Below, piece after piece: positions 24,312 to 33,773 of a stretch of DNA of 64,000 nt. The DNA is taken from the NCBI RefSeq assembly GCF_900103135.1, contig NZ_FNGO01000001.1:1-64000 (forward strand). The letters are read 5' to 3'. Each line of letters opens with the position of its first letter. Position 1 is the stretch's first letter. This stretch comes from Halarsenatibacter silvermanii. Its GTDB lineage: Bacteria > Bacillota > Halanaerobiia > Halanaerobiales > Halarsenatibacteraceae. Made by a program: the position numbers and the translations under genes. A model generated the notes under the pieces. It did not search any database and was not told the DNA's origin. It worked only from the letters and a program-made list of their open reading frames with translations.

Positions 24312-26189
24312 TTACTGGATTCTTTTCCGCATTCGTTTTTGCTGCAGATCGTCGGGCTGATAACTTTCCACTATATTCGCCAGTTCCTGCACCAGCCCGG
24401 CAGCATCCTGTTTTTCCAGTCCGATCTCCAGCCGGTTTATCATCTCATTAAGCTCCAGCCCGCATTCATCCTCCAGGTCGCTGATGTATATGCGCTCATG
24501 CTCGGTGACCTGGCTGCTCTCGATATCACTCATCAATTCCTCGAAAAGCTTTTCTCCCGGCCTTAAACCGGTAATCTCTATCTCAATATCCTCCCCCGGC
24601 TTATACCCGGAGAGGCTGATGAGATCACGGGCCAGATCGATGATCTTCACCGGCTCGCCCATATCCAGAATGAAGACCTCTCCGCCTTCACCCTGAGAAC
24701 CGGCCTGAATTACCAGCTGGGCCGCTTCGGGAATGGTCATGAAATAGCGCTTAACTTCCCGGTGGGTGACCGTAACCGGGCCGCCACTGGCTATCTGTTC
24801 TTTAAAAATGGGCACCACACTGCCGCAGCTGCCCAGCACATTGCCAAAACGCACCGCCATAAACCGGGTGTCGGACCGGCAGTCCATATCCTGGATCACC
24901 ATCTCGGCCGCCCGCTTGCTGGCCCCCATGATATTGGTGGGGTTCACAGCTTTATCGGTGGAGATCTGGACGAATCTATCGACCCCGTATTTATCGGCCA
25001 GCCGGGCGGTGTTGTAGGTGCCCAGCACATTATTCTTCACCGCTTCCCCGGGATTTATCTCCATCAGGGGAACATGCTTGTGGGCGGCAGCGTGAAATAC
25101 CACCCGGGGACGGTGCCGGCGAAACACATTCTCCAGACGCTTTTCGTCCTGCACATTGGCCACCACCGGCCTGACCTTAAGCCCGGGAAATTTATTCCTG
25201 AGCTCCCGCAGCAGCAGGTAGGTGGAATTTTCATAGATATCCAGCACCAAAAGCTCTGAGGGGTTGAACTCGGCCACCTGCCGGCAGAGCTCAGAACCGA
25301 TAGAACCCCCGCCGCCGGTAACCATAACCTTATGGCCTTCCAGATAGGAAGAGATATTTTCTGTATGCAGCTGCACCGGATCCCGGCGCAGAAGGTCCTC
25401 TACCCGCACCTCGCGCAGCTCATCTATGCTGACATCGCCGTTTATGAGCTCATAGACTCCCGGCACGGTTTTGACCTTGACCCCCTCATGCCGGCTGGCC
25501 AGGTTGAAAATCTCTTTAACCTCGCTGCCCGGAGCGGAGGGGATGGCGATGATAACTTCTTCGACCTCATGCTCCTCAATGAGCCGGGGCAGATCCTCCC
25601 GGCCGCCTTTTACCTCAATTCCATGCAGTTTGCGGCCCTGTTTGGCCGGGTCATCATCGACCAAAGCCACCACATCTCTGGCGAATTCAGGATGTTTTTT
25701 CATCTCGCGGATGATCATCTCTCCGGCATCGCCGGCTCCCACTATCAGCACCGAAGTCCGATCCTTTTCTGCGGCACTGCGGGTAGATTTTTGCTCCAGA
25801 TAATCGCTTAAAAGTCTCAGGCTGAGGCGCAGCCCTCCCAGTCCAAAAATCAATAATACAGTATTGAGCAGGGGAATGCTGCGCGGCAGCGGCTGCTGCC
25901 AGAAAAAGTTGTAGGCGGTAAAAAGAAGGTTGATAATAACGCCGGTTTTGATGACGGAAATAAGCTCGCCGATGCTGGCATACTCCCACAGACGATTGTA
26001 AAGACGGGAGAGGTTGAATATGATCACACCGATGACTGTAATCACCGGTATATACGAAAGTTCAAAATAATTCAGCCAGCCGCCCTCAAAACGCAGATAA
26101 TAACTCAGAGCCAGACAGATATTGAGCAGCAGCAGATCTGCCGCCGCCATAAAGGGCCGGCGATATATTTTTTTGATTATCTCCAGCAT
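24312..26189 (-). CDS. CapD/FlaA1-like nucleotide-sugar 4,6-dehydratase, membrane form
   Basis: A 625-residue polysaccharide biosynthesis protein. Four transmembrane helices (residues 1 to about 115) are followed by a Rossmann-like domain (VLIVGAGDAGEMIIREM near 148) and a C-terminal dehydratase domain with the NAD motif VTGGGGSIGSELCRQ near 290 and STDKAVNPTNIMGASKR. As in other long CapD proteins, Met replaces the catalytic Tyr of the YxxxK motif. It acts on UDP-GlcNAc-type sugars for surface glycans. It lies directly upstream of the glmS ribozyme, which links it to amino-sugar supply. Confidence 0.87.
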   Translation of the reverse strand: MLEIIKKIYRRPFMAAADLLLLNICLALSYYLRFEGGWLNYFELSYIPVITVIGVIIFNLSRLYNRLWEYASIGELISVIKTGVIINLLFTAYNFFWQQPLPRSIPLLNTVLLIFGLGGLRLSLRLLSDYLEQKSTRSAAEKDRTSVLIVGAGDAGEMIIREMKKHPEFARDVVALVDDDPAKQGRKLHGIEVKGGREDLPRLIEEHEVEEVIIAIPSAPGSEVKEIFNLASRHEGVKVKTVPGVYELINGDVSIDELREVRVEDLLRRDPVQLHTENISSYLEGHKVMVTGGGGSIGSELCRQVAEFNPSELLVLDIYENSTYLLLRELRNKFPGLKVRPVVANVQDEKRLENVFRRHRPRVVFHAAAHKHVPLMEINPGEAVKNNVLGTYNTARLADKYGVDRFVQISTDKAVNPTNIMGASKRAAEMVIQDMDCRSDTRFMAVRFGNVLGSCGSVVPIFKEQIASGGPVTVTHREVKRYFMTIPEAAQLVIQAGSQGEGGEVFILDMGEPVKIIDLARDLISLSGYKPGEDIEIEITGLRPGEKLFEELMSDIESSQVTEHERIYISDLEDECGLELNEMINRLEIGLEKQDAAGLVQELANIVESYQPDDLQQKRMRKRIQ

Positions 26190-26322
26190 AATAATTACAC
26201 CCGCTTTTTATCGGCGTCGCTTTTGCTGACATCACCCGGACTCAAAAAATGACAATATTTACGTTTACATATTCTGTATCATATATTCTGTCCTCGCCGG
26301 AAAACTCCTTCTTAAACAGCGT

Positions 26323-26796
26323 TTATACCTTCAACGGAGACGATTGTACCGCTTTTGAGGAGAAATACCCTTTTGAAAAACAGATGGTTTTAATTTCTCC
26401 CAGATTATTACCTATACCTTTTTCAATCTTTTCTAGTTTATAAATCAAATCTTCATGACTCGCATTTTCCAGATTTATTTCAAAATTCTTTTCATAGCCA
26501 AAATACTTCAGGCTATTATTAAAAGCTGAAAAAAGTAATTTCCTCCCCGGGCATTTTTCTTCAAAACTCTCTAATAACTTTTCATCAGACCAAACTTCAA
26601 TTTTGTTTTCCTCAATCAATGAATCTAAAAAAGTTATTGCTTTAGGTGGCCAATTTATTTCCTCATAAACTGACTCATGTAAATATATGATATCAAATAA
26701 ATCTAATATATCACGGAATAAACTTTTTTCTATTTTAATTGTCTTTATTATTATATCAGCATCCAAACAGGCTGCAGTATTCTTAAGCTCAGTCAT
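26323..26796 (-). CDS. PIN-like domain protein of the Xre/ImmA module
   Basis: About 157 residues from ATG 26796. The N-terminal CLDADIIIKT and the following HESVYEEI give the first two acidic positions of a PIN nuclease-like fold, and NLGEIKTICFSKG resembles the third block. After that the expected C-terminal acidic strand (a SDD-type block) is missing: the protein ends in a Ser/Lys-rich stretch, suggesting truncation or a frameshift near 26340. The ATG overlaps the stop of the ImmA-like gene. Function as toxin or effector is inference from the family and context. Confidence 0.55.
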   Translation of the reverse strand: MTELKNTAACLDADIIIKTIKIEKSLFRDILDLFDIIYLHESVYEEINWPPKAITFLDSLIEENKIEVWSDEKLLESFEEKCPGRKLLFSAFNNSLKYFGYEKNFEINLENASHEDLIYKLEKIEKGIGNNLGEIKTICFSKGYFSSKAVQSSPLKV

Positions 26797-27613
26797 TTTC
26801 CTCAAACTTTTCTATAAATTCCTTATCTTTATTTATTCGCCTTAATGGTAAAAGTTCCAGGTTTTCATTTTCATGTATCAATGGTCTGAGACAACCCAGT
26901 TTAACTTCCCTGGTCCTCTGCTGCCATCTATCAGCAATTTGATGCAAGTTAATGAGTTTAAGTATTCCTTTTTCGGGATCTCTATCAGGTATTTCCAATA
27001 ATTTCTCTGCTTTTTCCCTGTTTATAAATTCAATCTCATATAATCTTAATACAATTGTTTTATAAGGTACAGCAAAAGTATCCATCAATTTAATTAATTC
27101 TAGTTTATCTACCTCTTCTTCCGTTTTTATCCCATAATAATCCAGTTCTTCTTTTAATAATTTTTTGGGAACTAAAAATAAAGCGGCAAATAAATTAGCT
27201 TTAGCATCTTCTATATCTATATCATTTGTCAGCTGTTTTTCTTCTAAAGCCTCACTCTTTAATAATTCCCTGAAATTAGTCTTAAAAGCTTCTTCATCAG
27301 AAAATTTAGCTCTGGCAAAATGGTAAAGTTCATGTGCGGCAGCAAAAATCTGTTTTTCCCTTGGTTGATAGGTGTTTATATAGGTGAAAAACTCCCCCTT
27401 ATACACACATATAAAACCACTTAACTCATCATCTTTAATGGGAAATAAAATTAATTCCAGCTCCGGAATTTCTTCAATAATTCTAAAAATATCATCCTGA
27501 ACAATTTTATCGCGATCACCGATATATTTATCTTTAAATAATAAGACATTTTTTTTAACTTTATCATACAATTTAGGTCTGGCAGATTTTATTACATTAT
27601 CAATTAATGCCAC
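26789..27613 (-). CDS. ImmA/IrrE-family metallopeptidase
   Basis: A 274-residue protein with the zinc protease motif H94-E-x-x-H98 (AAAHELYHFA), the hallmark of ImmA/IrrE (DUF955) proteins that cleave Xre-type repressors. The GTG start follows the stop of the Xre gene directly, with GGAGG nearby. The C-terminal third (about 190-274) is an extension with a basic ELLPLRRINKDKE block that may bind partners. Base composition is clearly more AT-rich than the surroundings, suggesting acquisition by transfer. Confidence 0.82.
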   Translation of the reverse strand: MALIDNVIKSARPKLYDKVKKNVLLFKDKYIGDRDKIVQDDIFRIIEEIPELELILFPIKDDELSGFICVYKGEFFTYINTYQPREKQIFAAAHELYHFARAKFSDEEAFKTNFRELLKSEALEEKQLTNDIDIEDAKANLFAALFLVPKKLLKEELDYYGIKTEEEVDKLELIKLMDTFAVPYKTIVLRLYEIEFINREKAEKLLEIPDRDPEKGILKLINLHQIADRWQQRTREVKLGCLRPLIHENENLELLPLRRINKDKEFIEKFEEND

Positions 27614-28000
27614 TTAAATTTCCTCCATATCTTTAAATATATCAGCTTTATTTTCATTAACATCTTTATGAAATATAATAAGCTCCATAACATCTCTGGC
27701 TTTTTCCAGACCCAATTTGGCTTCTTTAGAATCCACCTCTCCCATGAAAGCAAGAATAGGTTCATTTTTTTGTTCCTCAATCTCATCAGTTTTACTATCA
27801 GCCAATTTATTGACATCCATCCCCAGTTTTTTCGCAATCTTCCTGGCTTCATTAAAGGTTATATTTTTCCTGCCATTAACAATTTTATTTACAACCTGAC
27901 GCGAAATATTCAGCTCTCTGGCCAAGTCAGCCTGCGTCATATTCAATTCTTCCAGTCTACTTTGGATTTTACGACCCACAACCTCATTTAAATCTTCCAT
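27614..28000 (-). CDS. Xre-family helix-turn-helix repressor/antitoxin
   Basis: A 128-residue protein with an N-terminal HTH_3 domain (about residues 10-66; the recognition region is ISRQVVNKIVNGRKN) and an acidic C-terminal tail. It probably autoregulates the three-gene operon and is the likely substrate of the adjacent ImmA-like protease. GGGAGGTGGAG precedes the ATG. It is AT-rich like the rest of the module. Confidence 0.85.
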   Translation of the reverse strand: MEDLNEVVGRKIQSRLEELNMTQADLARELNISRQVVNKIVNGRKNITFNEARKIAKKLGMDVNKLADSKTDEIEEQKNEPILAFMGEVDSKEAKLGLEKARDVMELIIFHKDVNENKADIFKDMEEI

Positions 28001-28136
28001 GAAACTCCACCTCCCACTTCAAAAGCATTAAATAGAACCTCTTCTGGTATCATGATAACACTTATGAACAAGTAAAGCAATATATTATTAACAATATAAT
28101 AATTTTATCAAAATAATCGCCTGTTAAGTTAATAAT

Positions 28137-28205
28137 TTATATCTTCCATTATAACTATATAATTTTTTTGACACACCTGTTTGCCAGCTGAAGACAGGAA
28201 GATCC
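28137..28205 (+). repeat. MITE-like repeat, right-end fragment
   Basis: Sixty-nine bases match the right end of the full repeat, from TATATCTTCC to GACAGGAAGATCC, including TTTTTTTGACACACCTGTTTGCCAGCTGAAGACAGG in sense but without core or left end. It lies between the Xre operon promoter region and the charged-protein gene. Confidence 0.7.
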
Positions 28206-28235
28206 TTTATACTAAACCTAAGCCTTCGAGTGCCG

Positions 28236-28667
28236 TCAGGATAATCCCCCCTTTCTCTTAAAAACAGGATGGGGAGATTTCGCCCGCGGCGGCGAAAGTA
28301 TCTCCTTCATGATAATACCCTGCCTGACCGAAGCCGGATCGAATTTAAGATCGGCCTTTTTTTCTCTCATTTTCTGCCGATCTATTTTTCCCCCGATTTT
28401 CCGCTCCTTTGCTCGCCGCAGTTTTTGCTGCTTTTTTTCTTCATCCGATTTTGCCTTCTTGTCCTTCCAGCCGCCCGTCCTTCGCTTTTTCGCACCGGCA
28501 GGTTTTTCCCCGATCTCTTCGGCTGCGTCGACTATTTTCTCTTCAGCCTGCTCTTTTTTTCTCTTCTCAGCCGGCTTCTCTGACTTCTCTTCACCCAGCT
28601 TCTTATCGAGTTCACCCACATCAAATTCAAAATCACCGCTGTAATCTTCCTTCTGCCAGTCTTTCAT
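28236..28667 (-). CDS. Lys/Glu-rich charged protein of unknown function
   Basis: About 143 residues from ATG 28667, chosen because GGAGGTGGCAGGT precedes it. The middle (residues 25-105) is low-complexity, made mostly of Lys, Glu, Arg and Ala. The ends are more ordered: an acidic N-terminus starting MKDWQKEDYSG, and a C-terminal RQGIIMKEILSPPRAKSPHP that looks like a conserved motif. It follows floA by 46 bases and probably belongs to the floA/nfeD operon. I do not recognise a function; a disordered linker protein with a C-terminal docking motif would fit. Confidence 0.6.
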   Translation of the reverse strand: MKDWQKEDYSGDFEFDVGELDKKLGEEKSEKPAEKRKKEQAEEKIVDAAEEIGEKPAGAKKRRTGGWKDKKAKSDEEKKQQKLRRAKERKIGGKIDRQKMREKKADLKFDPASVRQGIIMKEILSPPRAKSPHPVFKRKGGLS

Positions 28668-28713
28668 ACCTGCCACCTCCATTCAAACTAAAACAGATTC
28701 TTTATTTATCGTC

Positions 28714-29718
28714 CTAATCGTTCTGTTTATCTCTTTCTGATCTGTGATCCTCGGAATCTTCATCCTGCATTTCAGAGATCCTCTCCCTCATATCGGTATC
28801 AGCCTCGACGTTCTGGAAATTGAGATAATCCATAACTCCCAGATTGCCGCTGCGCAGGGCTTCTGCCATGGCCAGCGGAACTTCCGCTTCGGCCTCGACA
28901 ACTTTGGCCTGCATCTCCTGAACTCTGGCCTGCATCTCCTGTTCTTCCGCAACAGCCATCGCTCTTCTCTCCTCGGCCTTGGCCTGGGCGATATCTTTAT
29001 CGGCTTCGGCCTGATCTTTCTGCAGCTCGGCTCCGATATTGTCGCCGATATCGACGTCGGCTATATCGATAGAAAGAATTTCGTAAGCGGTACCGGAATC
29101 AAGCCCCTTTTCCAGCACCGTTTTGGAGATGGTATCAGGATTTTCCAACACTTTTTTGTGAGTTTCCGCTGATCCTACCGTAGTTACAATTCCTTCTCCC
29201 ACCCGGGCCAGCACGGTTTCCTCGCCGGCACCGCCGACCAGCCGTTCGATGTTGGCTCTCACGGTGACTCTGGCCGTGGCCATCACCTGAATGCCATCCA
29301 TGGCCACCGCTGTGACCACAGGAGTCTGAATCACCTTGGGATTAACACTCATCTTGACAGCTTCCAGCACATCCCTTCCGGCCAGATCGATAGCAGCAGC
29401 CCGCTCAAAGGTGAGGTCAATCTCAGCCCGCTGGGCGGCTATCAGAGCATCAACCACATTGTTGACATTGCCCCCGGCCAGATAGTGAGCTTCCAGCTTG
29501 TCGCTGCTCAGCTTGAGGCCGGCTTTGTGCGATTTGATCATCGGAGAAACGATCGATTTTGGCACCACCCGCCGAAGCCTCATACCGATGAGATTGAAAA
29601 GTTTCACCTTCACCCCGGCGGCTGTGGCCGATATCCAGAGTCCCACGGGAATCAGAGTAAAAAATACCGCCAGAAAGATTATTATCGCAACACCTATGAT
29701 AATCGTCATGATATCCAT
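28714..29718 (-). CDS. floA: flotillin-like protein FloA
   Basis: A 334-residue SPFH protein of the YqfA/FloA type. It has an N-terminal membrane segment (about residues 5-27), an SPFH domain ([23 protein letters not shown] near 138) and a helical region rich in Ala/Glu/Gln repeats ([18 protein letters not shown] near 245). FloA organises membrane microdomains in Firmicutes. Its gene is next to nfeD (5-base gap), the standard partnership. The C-terminal tail after about residue 315 is very acidic, fitting a halophile. Confidence 0.93.
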   Translation of the reverse strand: MDIMTIIIGVAIIIFLAVFFTLIPVGLWISATAAGVKVKLFNLIGMRLRRVVPKSIVSPMIKSHKAGLKLSSDKLEAHYLAGGNVNNVVDALIAAQRAEIDLTFERAAAIDLAGRDVLEAVKMSVNPKVIQTPVVTAVAMDGIQVMATARVTVRANIERLVGGAGEETVLARVGEGIVTTVGSAETHKKVLENPDTISKTVLEKGLDSGTAYEILSIDIADVDIGDNIGAELQKDQAEADKDIAQAKAEERRAMAVAEEQEMQARVQEMQAKVVEAEAEVPLAMAEALRSGNLGVMDYLNFQNVEADTDMRERISEMQDEDSEDHRSERDKQND

Positions 29719-29723
29719 AAAAT

Positions 29724-31070
29724 TTACTCCTCCTTATTTTTATTATCGTCGAGCTTTTTTACCACCACGCGGCTGCCCTTGCTGCTCAAAATCTCGATTT
29801 CAGTCTCCTTCTCGATATAATCTCCCTCCGTCACTACATCCACTCTTCTCCCTTCTATTTCAGCGGTGCCGCTGGGCCGCAGGGGAGTGATAGCTCTGCC
29901 CTTTTTACCTTCCAGTTCCTTTCTTGCCGCCCGGGAAATATATCCCTCCTCCACCGTTTCCGAGCTCTCAAGCGAGATTTTCTTCCAGAGGCCGGCAGCA
30001 CCAAAAATTTTGATCAGCAAAAAGACCCCCAGCACCGAAAGCACCATCACGGCCACAATTATTCTCAAAGCCAGAGCTCGATCGGGAAAAATAAAAAATA
30101 ATGAAGTCAGCACGGCTGTAAGGCCTCCTATTCCGGTAATACCGAAGCCGGGAATTATGAACACTTCTATGACTATCAGCAGAATGCCGGCCAAAAATAG
30201 GGCCATAAGTCCCAGACCGGCATAACCCTGGGATAAATAGGCCGAAAAGAAAATCCCCAGGCTCAAAACGCCCACGGTACCGCTCAGACCGAAACCGGGC
30301 ACCAGCACCTCCCCGACCAGAGCCACCAGCCCCACACTCAAAAGCAGCACCGTCACCACCGGATTGGTCACAAAACCGGCGGCGGTCTCCAGAAAAGTCT
30401 TTTCCAGCAGGATCAGGTCGGTCCGGCTCCAGCCTCTTTCGGCCAGAAGATCGTCCAGATCGGCAAAACTCCCGTCGCTGAAGTTCAAAGCTTCGGCCTC
30501 TCCGGCGGTAAGCGAGAGCAGCCGCCCCTCATCCACTGCCCCTTCCACGGCCATATCGATATCGACCATGGCTGCGGCCAGATCAGGATCTCTGCCCTGC
30601 CGCTCGGCCGTGGCGGCAAATTCCCGGCTGAAGGCTGCGATATATTTTTCCTCCTGCGGTCTGGTCTCGGCCGCCCCGATGCTGCTGCCGGAAGCCATAT
30701 AAAATTCATCGCCGGCGATGGCCAGAAGTGCTCCCGCCGACCAGGCCCGCTGATCGACGAAGGTGATAGTTCTCATTTCCTCTCTGAGCAGCAGATCTCT
30801 CATCTCCAGAGCGGAGTCGACAAATCCGCCCAGGCTGTCGATCTCGATTATAACGACCTCAACTCCCTCCGCCCGCGCCTCGGAAAGAGCCCGGGAGAGA
30901 AAACTGGCCTGACCCGGATCGACCTGACCTTCGAGTCGAATATGAGCTGCCCCGGCTGCCTCCGCTTCGGCATTATTCGGCAGGATCAGAAACAGAAACA
31001 GCAGCATACAAAAAATTAAGATAATTTTATGAAATTTTATTCCGGGCTTACCCCTGTAAATAAATGTCAT
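29724..31070 (-). CDS. NfeD-family membrane serine protease-like protein
   Basis: A 448-residue long-form NfeD. Order of parts: signal/transmembrane segment (about 14-36), ClpP-class serine protease domain with [16 protein letters not shown] and [18 protein letters not shown], four to five transmembrane helices (about 235-360), and a C-terminal OB-fold domain ([21 protein letters not shown]). Long NfeD proteins work with flotillins and may cleave stomatin-type partners. It is first of the nfeD-floA pair. A SacB-like or SppA role is excluded by the tail domain. Confidence 0.88.
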   Translation of the reverse strand: MTFIYRGKPGIKFHKIILIFCMLLFLFLILPNNAEAEAAGAAHIRLEGQVDPGQASFLSRALSEARAEGVEVVIIEIDSLGGFVDSALEMRDLLLREEMRTITFVDQRAWSAGALLAIAGDEFYMASGSSIGAAETRPQEEKYIAAFSREFAATAERQGRDPDLAAAMVDIDMAVEGAVDEGRLLSLTAGEAEALNFSDGSFADLDDLLAERGWSRTDLILLEKTFLETAAGFVTNPVVTVLLLSVGLVALVGEVLVPGFGLSGTVGVLSLGIFFSAYLSQGYAGLGLMALFLAGILLIVIEVFIIPGFGITGIGGLTAVLTSLFFIFPDRALALRIIVAVMVLSVLGVFLLIKIFGAAGLWKKISLESSETVEEGYISRAARKELEGKKGRAITPLRPSGTAEIEGRRVDVVTEGDYIEKETEIEILSSKGSRVVVKKLDDNKNKEE

Positions 31071-31184
31071 TTATTTTTCCCTCTTTATTTTCATGTAAAT
31101 TTTTGATCGCATTTTAAACTATTGTATATTAATATTAACATATCTTGAGTTCAACCTCAATCATATCCGAAATTATGAGAAAAT

Positions 31185-31238
31185 CAAAAAAGGCCGGACT
31201 ATGCCAGCCTGCCTGTTGGAAAGATGACATATCCGGCC
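31185..31238 (-). terminator. terminator after the GntR gene
   Basis: On the minus strand, GGCCGGA (31232-31238) and TCCGGCC (31192-31198) form a stem with a long internal part that can itself pair (CAGCC/GGCTG). TTTTTT follows directly (31186-31191). It closes the 31296-to-38206 gene block and separates it from nfeD. Confidence 0.65.
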
Positions 31239-31295
31239 TGTATCGATATTCAGCTTTTGGCAGCAATATTTTGCTGTAAATAATATAATATCCGG

Positions 31296-31985
31296 TTAAA
31301 GATTCAATTCATACTGCGGCCGCTCCATCAATTCCCGGTTAAAGGAAACTATATGATCGATCAGCGCCTGGTGAGCTTTTTCAATATCGTCTTCTTTCAG
31401 CGCCTCAATTATGCGATAATGAGTGCGCGATGATTCCTTGAGATCCTCCTCCAGATGGGTATCGACTATCATGGCCAGTTTGAGCTGGTTGTAAATTCTG
31501 CCCAGCAGCTCCCGGGTCATCTCGCGCTCGGATTTCTTCCAGAGATATTTATGAAAGGAGATATCGACCCGGTTGAGCTCGACCACCTTCTCCCGCTGCG
31601 ATTTGTTCTTATCGACTATGGCCAGCATCTTTTCGACCAGGCCCTCCAGATGGCTGAAATCTTCCTCGTCCAGAAGATCTCCTTCTATCAAAATCTCCAG
31701 AACTCTGGTCTCCAAAAGAATTCTTATCTCATAAATTTCCTTCAAATTCTCCTCGCCGAAATCGACCACATAACTGCCCCGGCGGGGAATCGTCTCGATC
31801 AAACCCTGATTTTCCAGCTCCTTGATGGCCTCGCGCACCGGGGCCCGGCTCACTCCCAGTTCATCGGCGATCTCGGTTTCAGGTATATGTTCTCCTCTTT
31901 TGTAATTCTTTTTAAAAATCTGCTCTTTTAGGTATTCTGCGACCCTGGTGCTCAATTTTCGATGTTGAAATTTTTGACTGGACAT
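31296..31985 (-). CDS. GntR-family regulator (FCD subfamily)
   Basis: About 229 residues from ATG 31985, set by GGAGG before it. An N-terminal winged HTH (IADELGVSRAPVREAIKELENQGLIETIPRRG, about residues 37-70) is followed by an all-helical FCD ligand domain, with the metal-type Asp/His positions expected around RVDISFHKYL and THYRIIEAL. FCD regulators typically sense small carboxylic acids and repress the catabolic operon beside them. As last gene after M20 A it probably governs the TRAP/ectoine-type locus upstream. Confidence 0.87.
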   Translation of the reverse strand: MSSQKFQHRKLSTRVAEYLKEQIFKKNYKRGEHIPETEIADELGVSRAPVREAIKELENQGLIETIPRRGSYVVDFGEENLKEIYEIRILLETRVLEILIEGDLLDEEDFSHLEGLVEKMLAIVDKNKSQREKVVELNRVDISFHKYLWKKSEREMTRELLGRIYNQLKLAMIVDTHLEEDLKESSRTHYRIIEALKEDDIEKAHQALIDHIVSFNRELMERPQYELNL

Positions 31986-32104
31986 TATAAATAACCTCCA
32001 CTCCTGTTTCCAGGCAGGATAATATTTTGCTGGCTGATTTCCGATCAGAATGGTCCCGATGGCGAGCACGTACAGATATACATCCGATAAAGTTCATACA
32101 TTAA

Positions 32105-33280
32105 TCATTCCCCCAGATAATTTTGGGCCGCCCTGACGTGCATTTCGACCCCGTATTTTAATACATCTTCATCGATGTCAAACCGGGCATGGTGATGGGG
32201 AAAATCGGTGCCTTTATCCTCGTTTCCGGTGCCCAGAAAAAAGAAAACCGCGGGCACATAACTGGAAAAAACGCCGAAATCCTCGCCGGCCAGGCAGCTG
32301 TAATCGTCGAGATTCTCCCTGCCCACGATGCCGGCTGCCGTCTCCTTTAGCTCTCCTGCCAGCCCGGGATCGTTATAGACGGGCGGGGTGACGACCGGAT
32401 ATTCGAGCTCGTATTCAATGCCGTCGGTGGTGCAGACGCCGTCGACTATTCGCCTGAGTCTCTCGCGGGGCTTTTCCTCGCTCTCCGGGCCGCCCTGATA
32501 GAGATAACGCAGAGTTCCTTTAAGCCGGGCAGTCTCCGGAATGGTGTTGGTGGAATGACCGGCCTCGAACTGCCCAAAAACGATTGTGGTGGCCAGCATG
32601 GGATCGATCTCCCGGGTCTGAATCTGCTGGGCCTTCTGGATGATGCTGCTGCCGGTCAGGATCGGATCGCGGGACATATGAGGTGCGGAAGTATGGCCGC
32701 CGGATCCCTTCAAATCGATGACAAACTCGCAGAGACCGCCCATAACGGCTCCTTCCGAAACGGCTATTTTGCCGCTGGCCAGCGGGCTCCAGATGTGAGC
32801 ACCGACTGCTGCATCGACCTCGGGATCTTCCATTAGACCCTCCTCGATCATATGGCGGGCTGCCTCATTCTCCTCGTTGGGCTGAAAGACAAATTTTATA
32901 TTGCCGGCCAGCTGCTCCCGCCGCCGGCTCAATATTTTGGCCGCCACCATCAGCATTGCGGTATGAGCATCATGGCCGCAGGCATGCATCACACCTTCGT
33001 TTTGGGAGCGATAGGGCACATCGTTCTGTTCTTTTACCGGCACGGCATCCATATCCGCCCTCAGAATCAGAGTGGGTCCTGGCTTAGATCCCTGCAGAAG
33101 GCCGACCACTCCCGTTTTGGCCACCTCCTCTTCAACTTCAAGATCAAGATCGCGCAGATATTCGGCCACAATCCCGGCCGTCCGCGTCTCCTGCCAGCCC
33201 AGCTCGGGATGGCGGTGAAAATCGCGGCGCAGTTCTATCAGTTCATCCTCCAGTTCTGCTATTTCCTGCTTTAAATTCAT
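32105..33280 (-). CDS. M20-family amidohydrolase A
   Basis: A 391-residue M20D metallohydrolase. It has LRRDFHRHPELGWQE near the N-terminus, LRADMDAVPVKE near 85, the metal/Cys block HACGHDAHTAML near 100, FQPNEEN near 133 and CLAGEDFGVF near 340. Members remove acyl groups from amino acids (N-acetyl-diaminopimelate, hippurate, IAA-amino acids). Next to a DoeA-like ectoine hydrolase it may deacetylate an N-acetyl-2,4-diaminobutyrate, the job of the unrelated DoeB in Halomonas; that is inference. It shares its architecture with M20 B at 39732. Confidence 0.88.
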   Translation of the reverse strand: MNLKQEIAELEDELIELRRDFHRHPELGWQETRTAGIVAEYLRDLDLEVEEEVAKTGVVGLLQGSKPGPTLILRADMDAVPVKEQNDVPYRSQNEGVMHACGHDAHTAMLMVAAKILSRRREQLAGNIKFVFQPNEENEAARHMIEEGLMEDPEVDAAVGAHIWSPLASGKIAVSEGAVMGGLCEFVIDLKGSGGHTSAPHMSRDPILTGSSIIQKAQQIQTREIDPMLATTIVFGQFEAGHSTNTIPETARLKGTLRYLYQGGPESEEKPRERLRRIVDGVCTTDGIEYELEYPVVTPPVYNDPGLAGELKETAAGIVGRENLDDYSCLAGEDFGVFSSYVPAVFFFLGTGNEDKGTDFPHHHARFDIDEDVLKYGVEMHVRAAQNYLGE

Positions 33281-33335
33281 GGTTTTAATTCACTCCGCTA
33301 TGGCGTATTTTGAGAGCAGGATTGGTTCCAAAATT

Positions 33336-33443
33336 CTGTCCCCGGCTCAGGATGTGCCGGGCTGAGCGCGAGCTCAGGGAAGAGCTCTCGCGAAGAGAGC
33401 GCAATTTTTTGACACACCTATTTGCCAGCTGAAGACAGAAACC
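33336..33443 (+). repeat. MITE-like repeat, core and right-end fragment
   Basis: About 108 bases match the repeat core (CTGTCCCCGGCTCAGGATG onward) joined directly to the right-end segment (TTTTTTGACACACC to GACAGAAA). The left third, the GGCC arms and the exact terminus are missing, so it is an internally deleted or decayed copy. Confidence 0.75.
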
Positions 33444-33503
33444 CCCCTAAAAATATCCCCCTCTTAGATGTTTTCAAATTCACAAGACTTTGCTTTGGAG
33501 ATG

Positions 33504-33550
33504 CAGCGGCCGTTCGCCGCCCCGCTAAAAGGGCGGCAAAACGGCCGCTG
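33504..33550 (-). other. strong GC-rich hairpin downstream of the TRAP operon
   Basis: CAGCGGCCGTT (33504-33514) pairs with AACGGCCGCTG (33540-33550), and inside it GCCGCCC (33516-33522) pairs with GGGCGGC (33531-33537). No T-run follows on the minus strand, so it is more likely an mRNA-stabilising or processing hairpin than a classic terminator. Confidence 0.6.
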
Positions 33551-33715
33551 AAATCCTTGCTGTTTATGCTGGCTGTCAGTTGAACGGAGGGGGCTGGCCG
33601 GTCAGACAGAAGGTTTTAATCTACAGTTTACAGTTGACAGTATTCAATCTTCTCTACTGTGATATATTCTGGTTAAAAACCAAATCTCCTCCCGCCTGAC
33701 CTCAACCGGCCTTTT

Positions 33716-33733
33716 CACCGTCAGCTGACGGTG
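33716..33733. other. 18-bp perfect palindrome after dctP
   Basis: CACCGTCAGCTGACGGTG is its own reverse complement. It lies 41 bases beyond the dctP stop. On the minus strand it is followed by GAAAAGG, not a T-run. It could be an operator for the next unit or part of an RNA hairpin. Confidence 0.5.
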
Positions 33734-33773
33734 CCTCAGCCGCCCTGTCAGCCGCAGATCAACTGAATTCCAG

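Larger units (their letters stand above)
33281..33773. other. 493-bp intergenic region, no gene
   Basis: Between M20 A and the TRAP binding-protein gene I see no reading frame worth calling. It holds a core fragment of the MITE-like repeat (33336-33443), a strong hairpin (33504-33550) and a perfect 18-bp palindrome (33716-33733) soon after the dctP stop codon. Confidence 0.6.
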
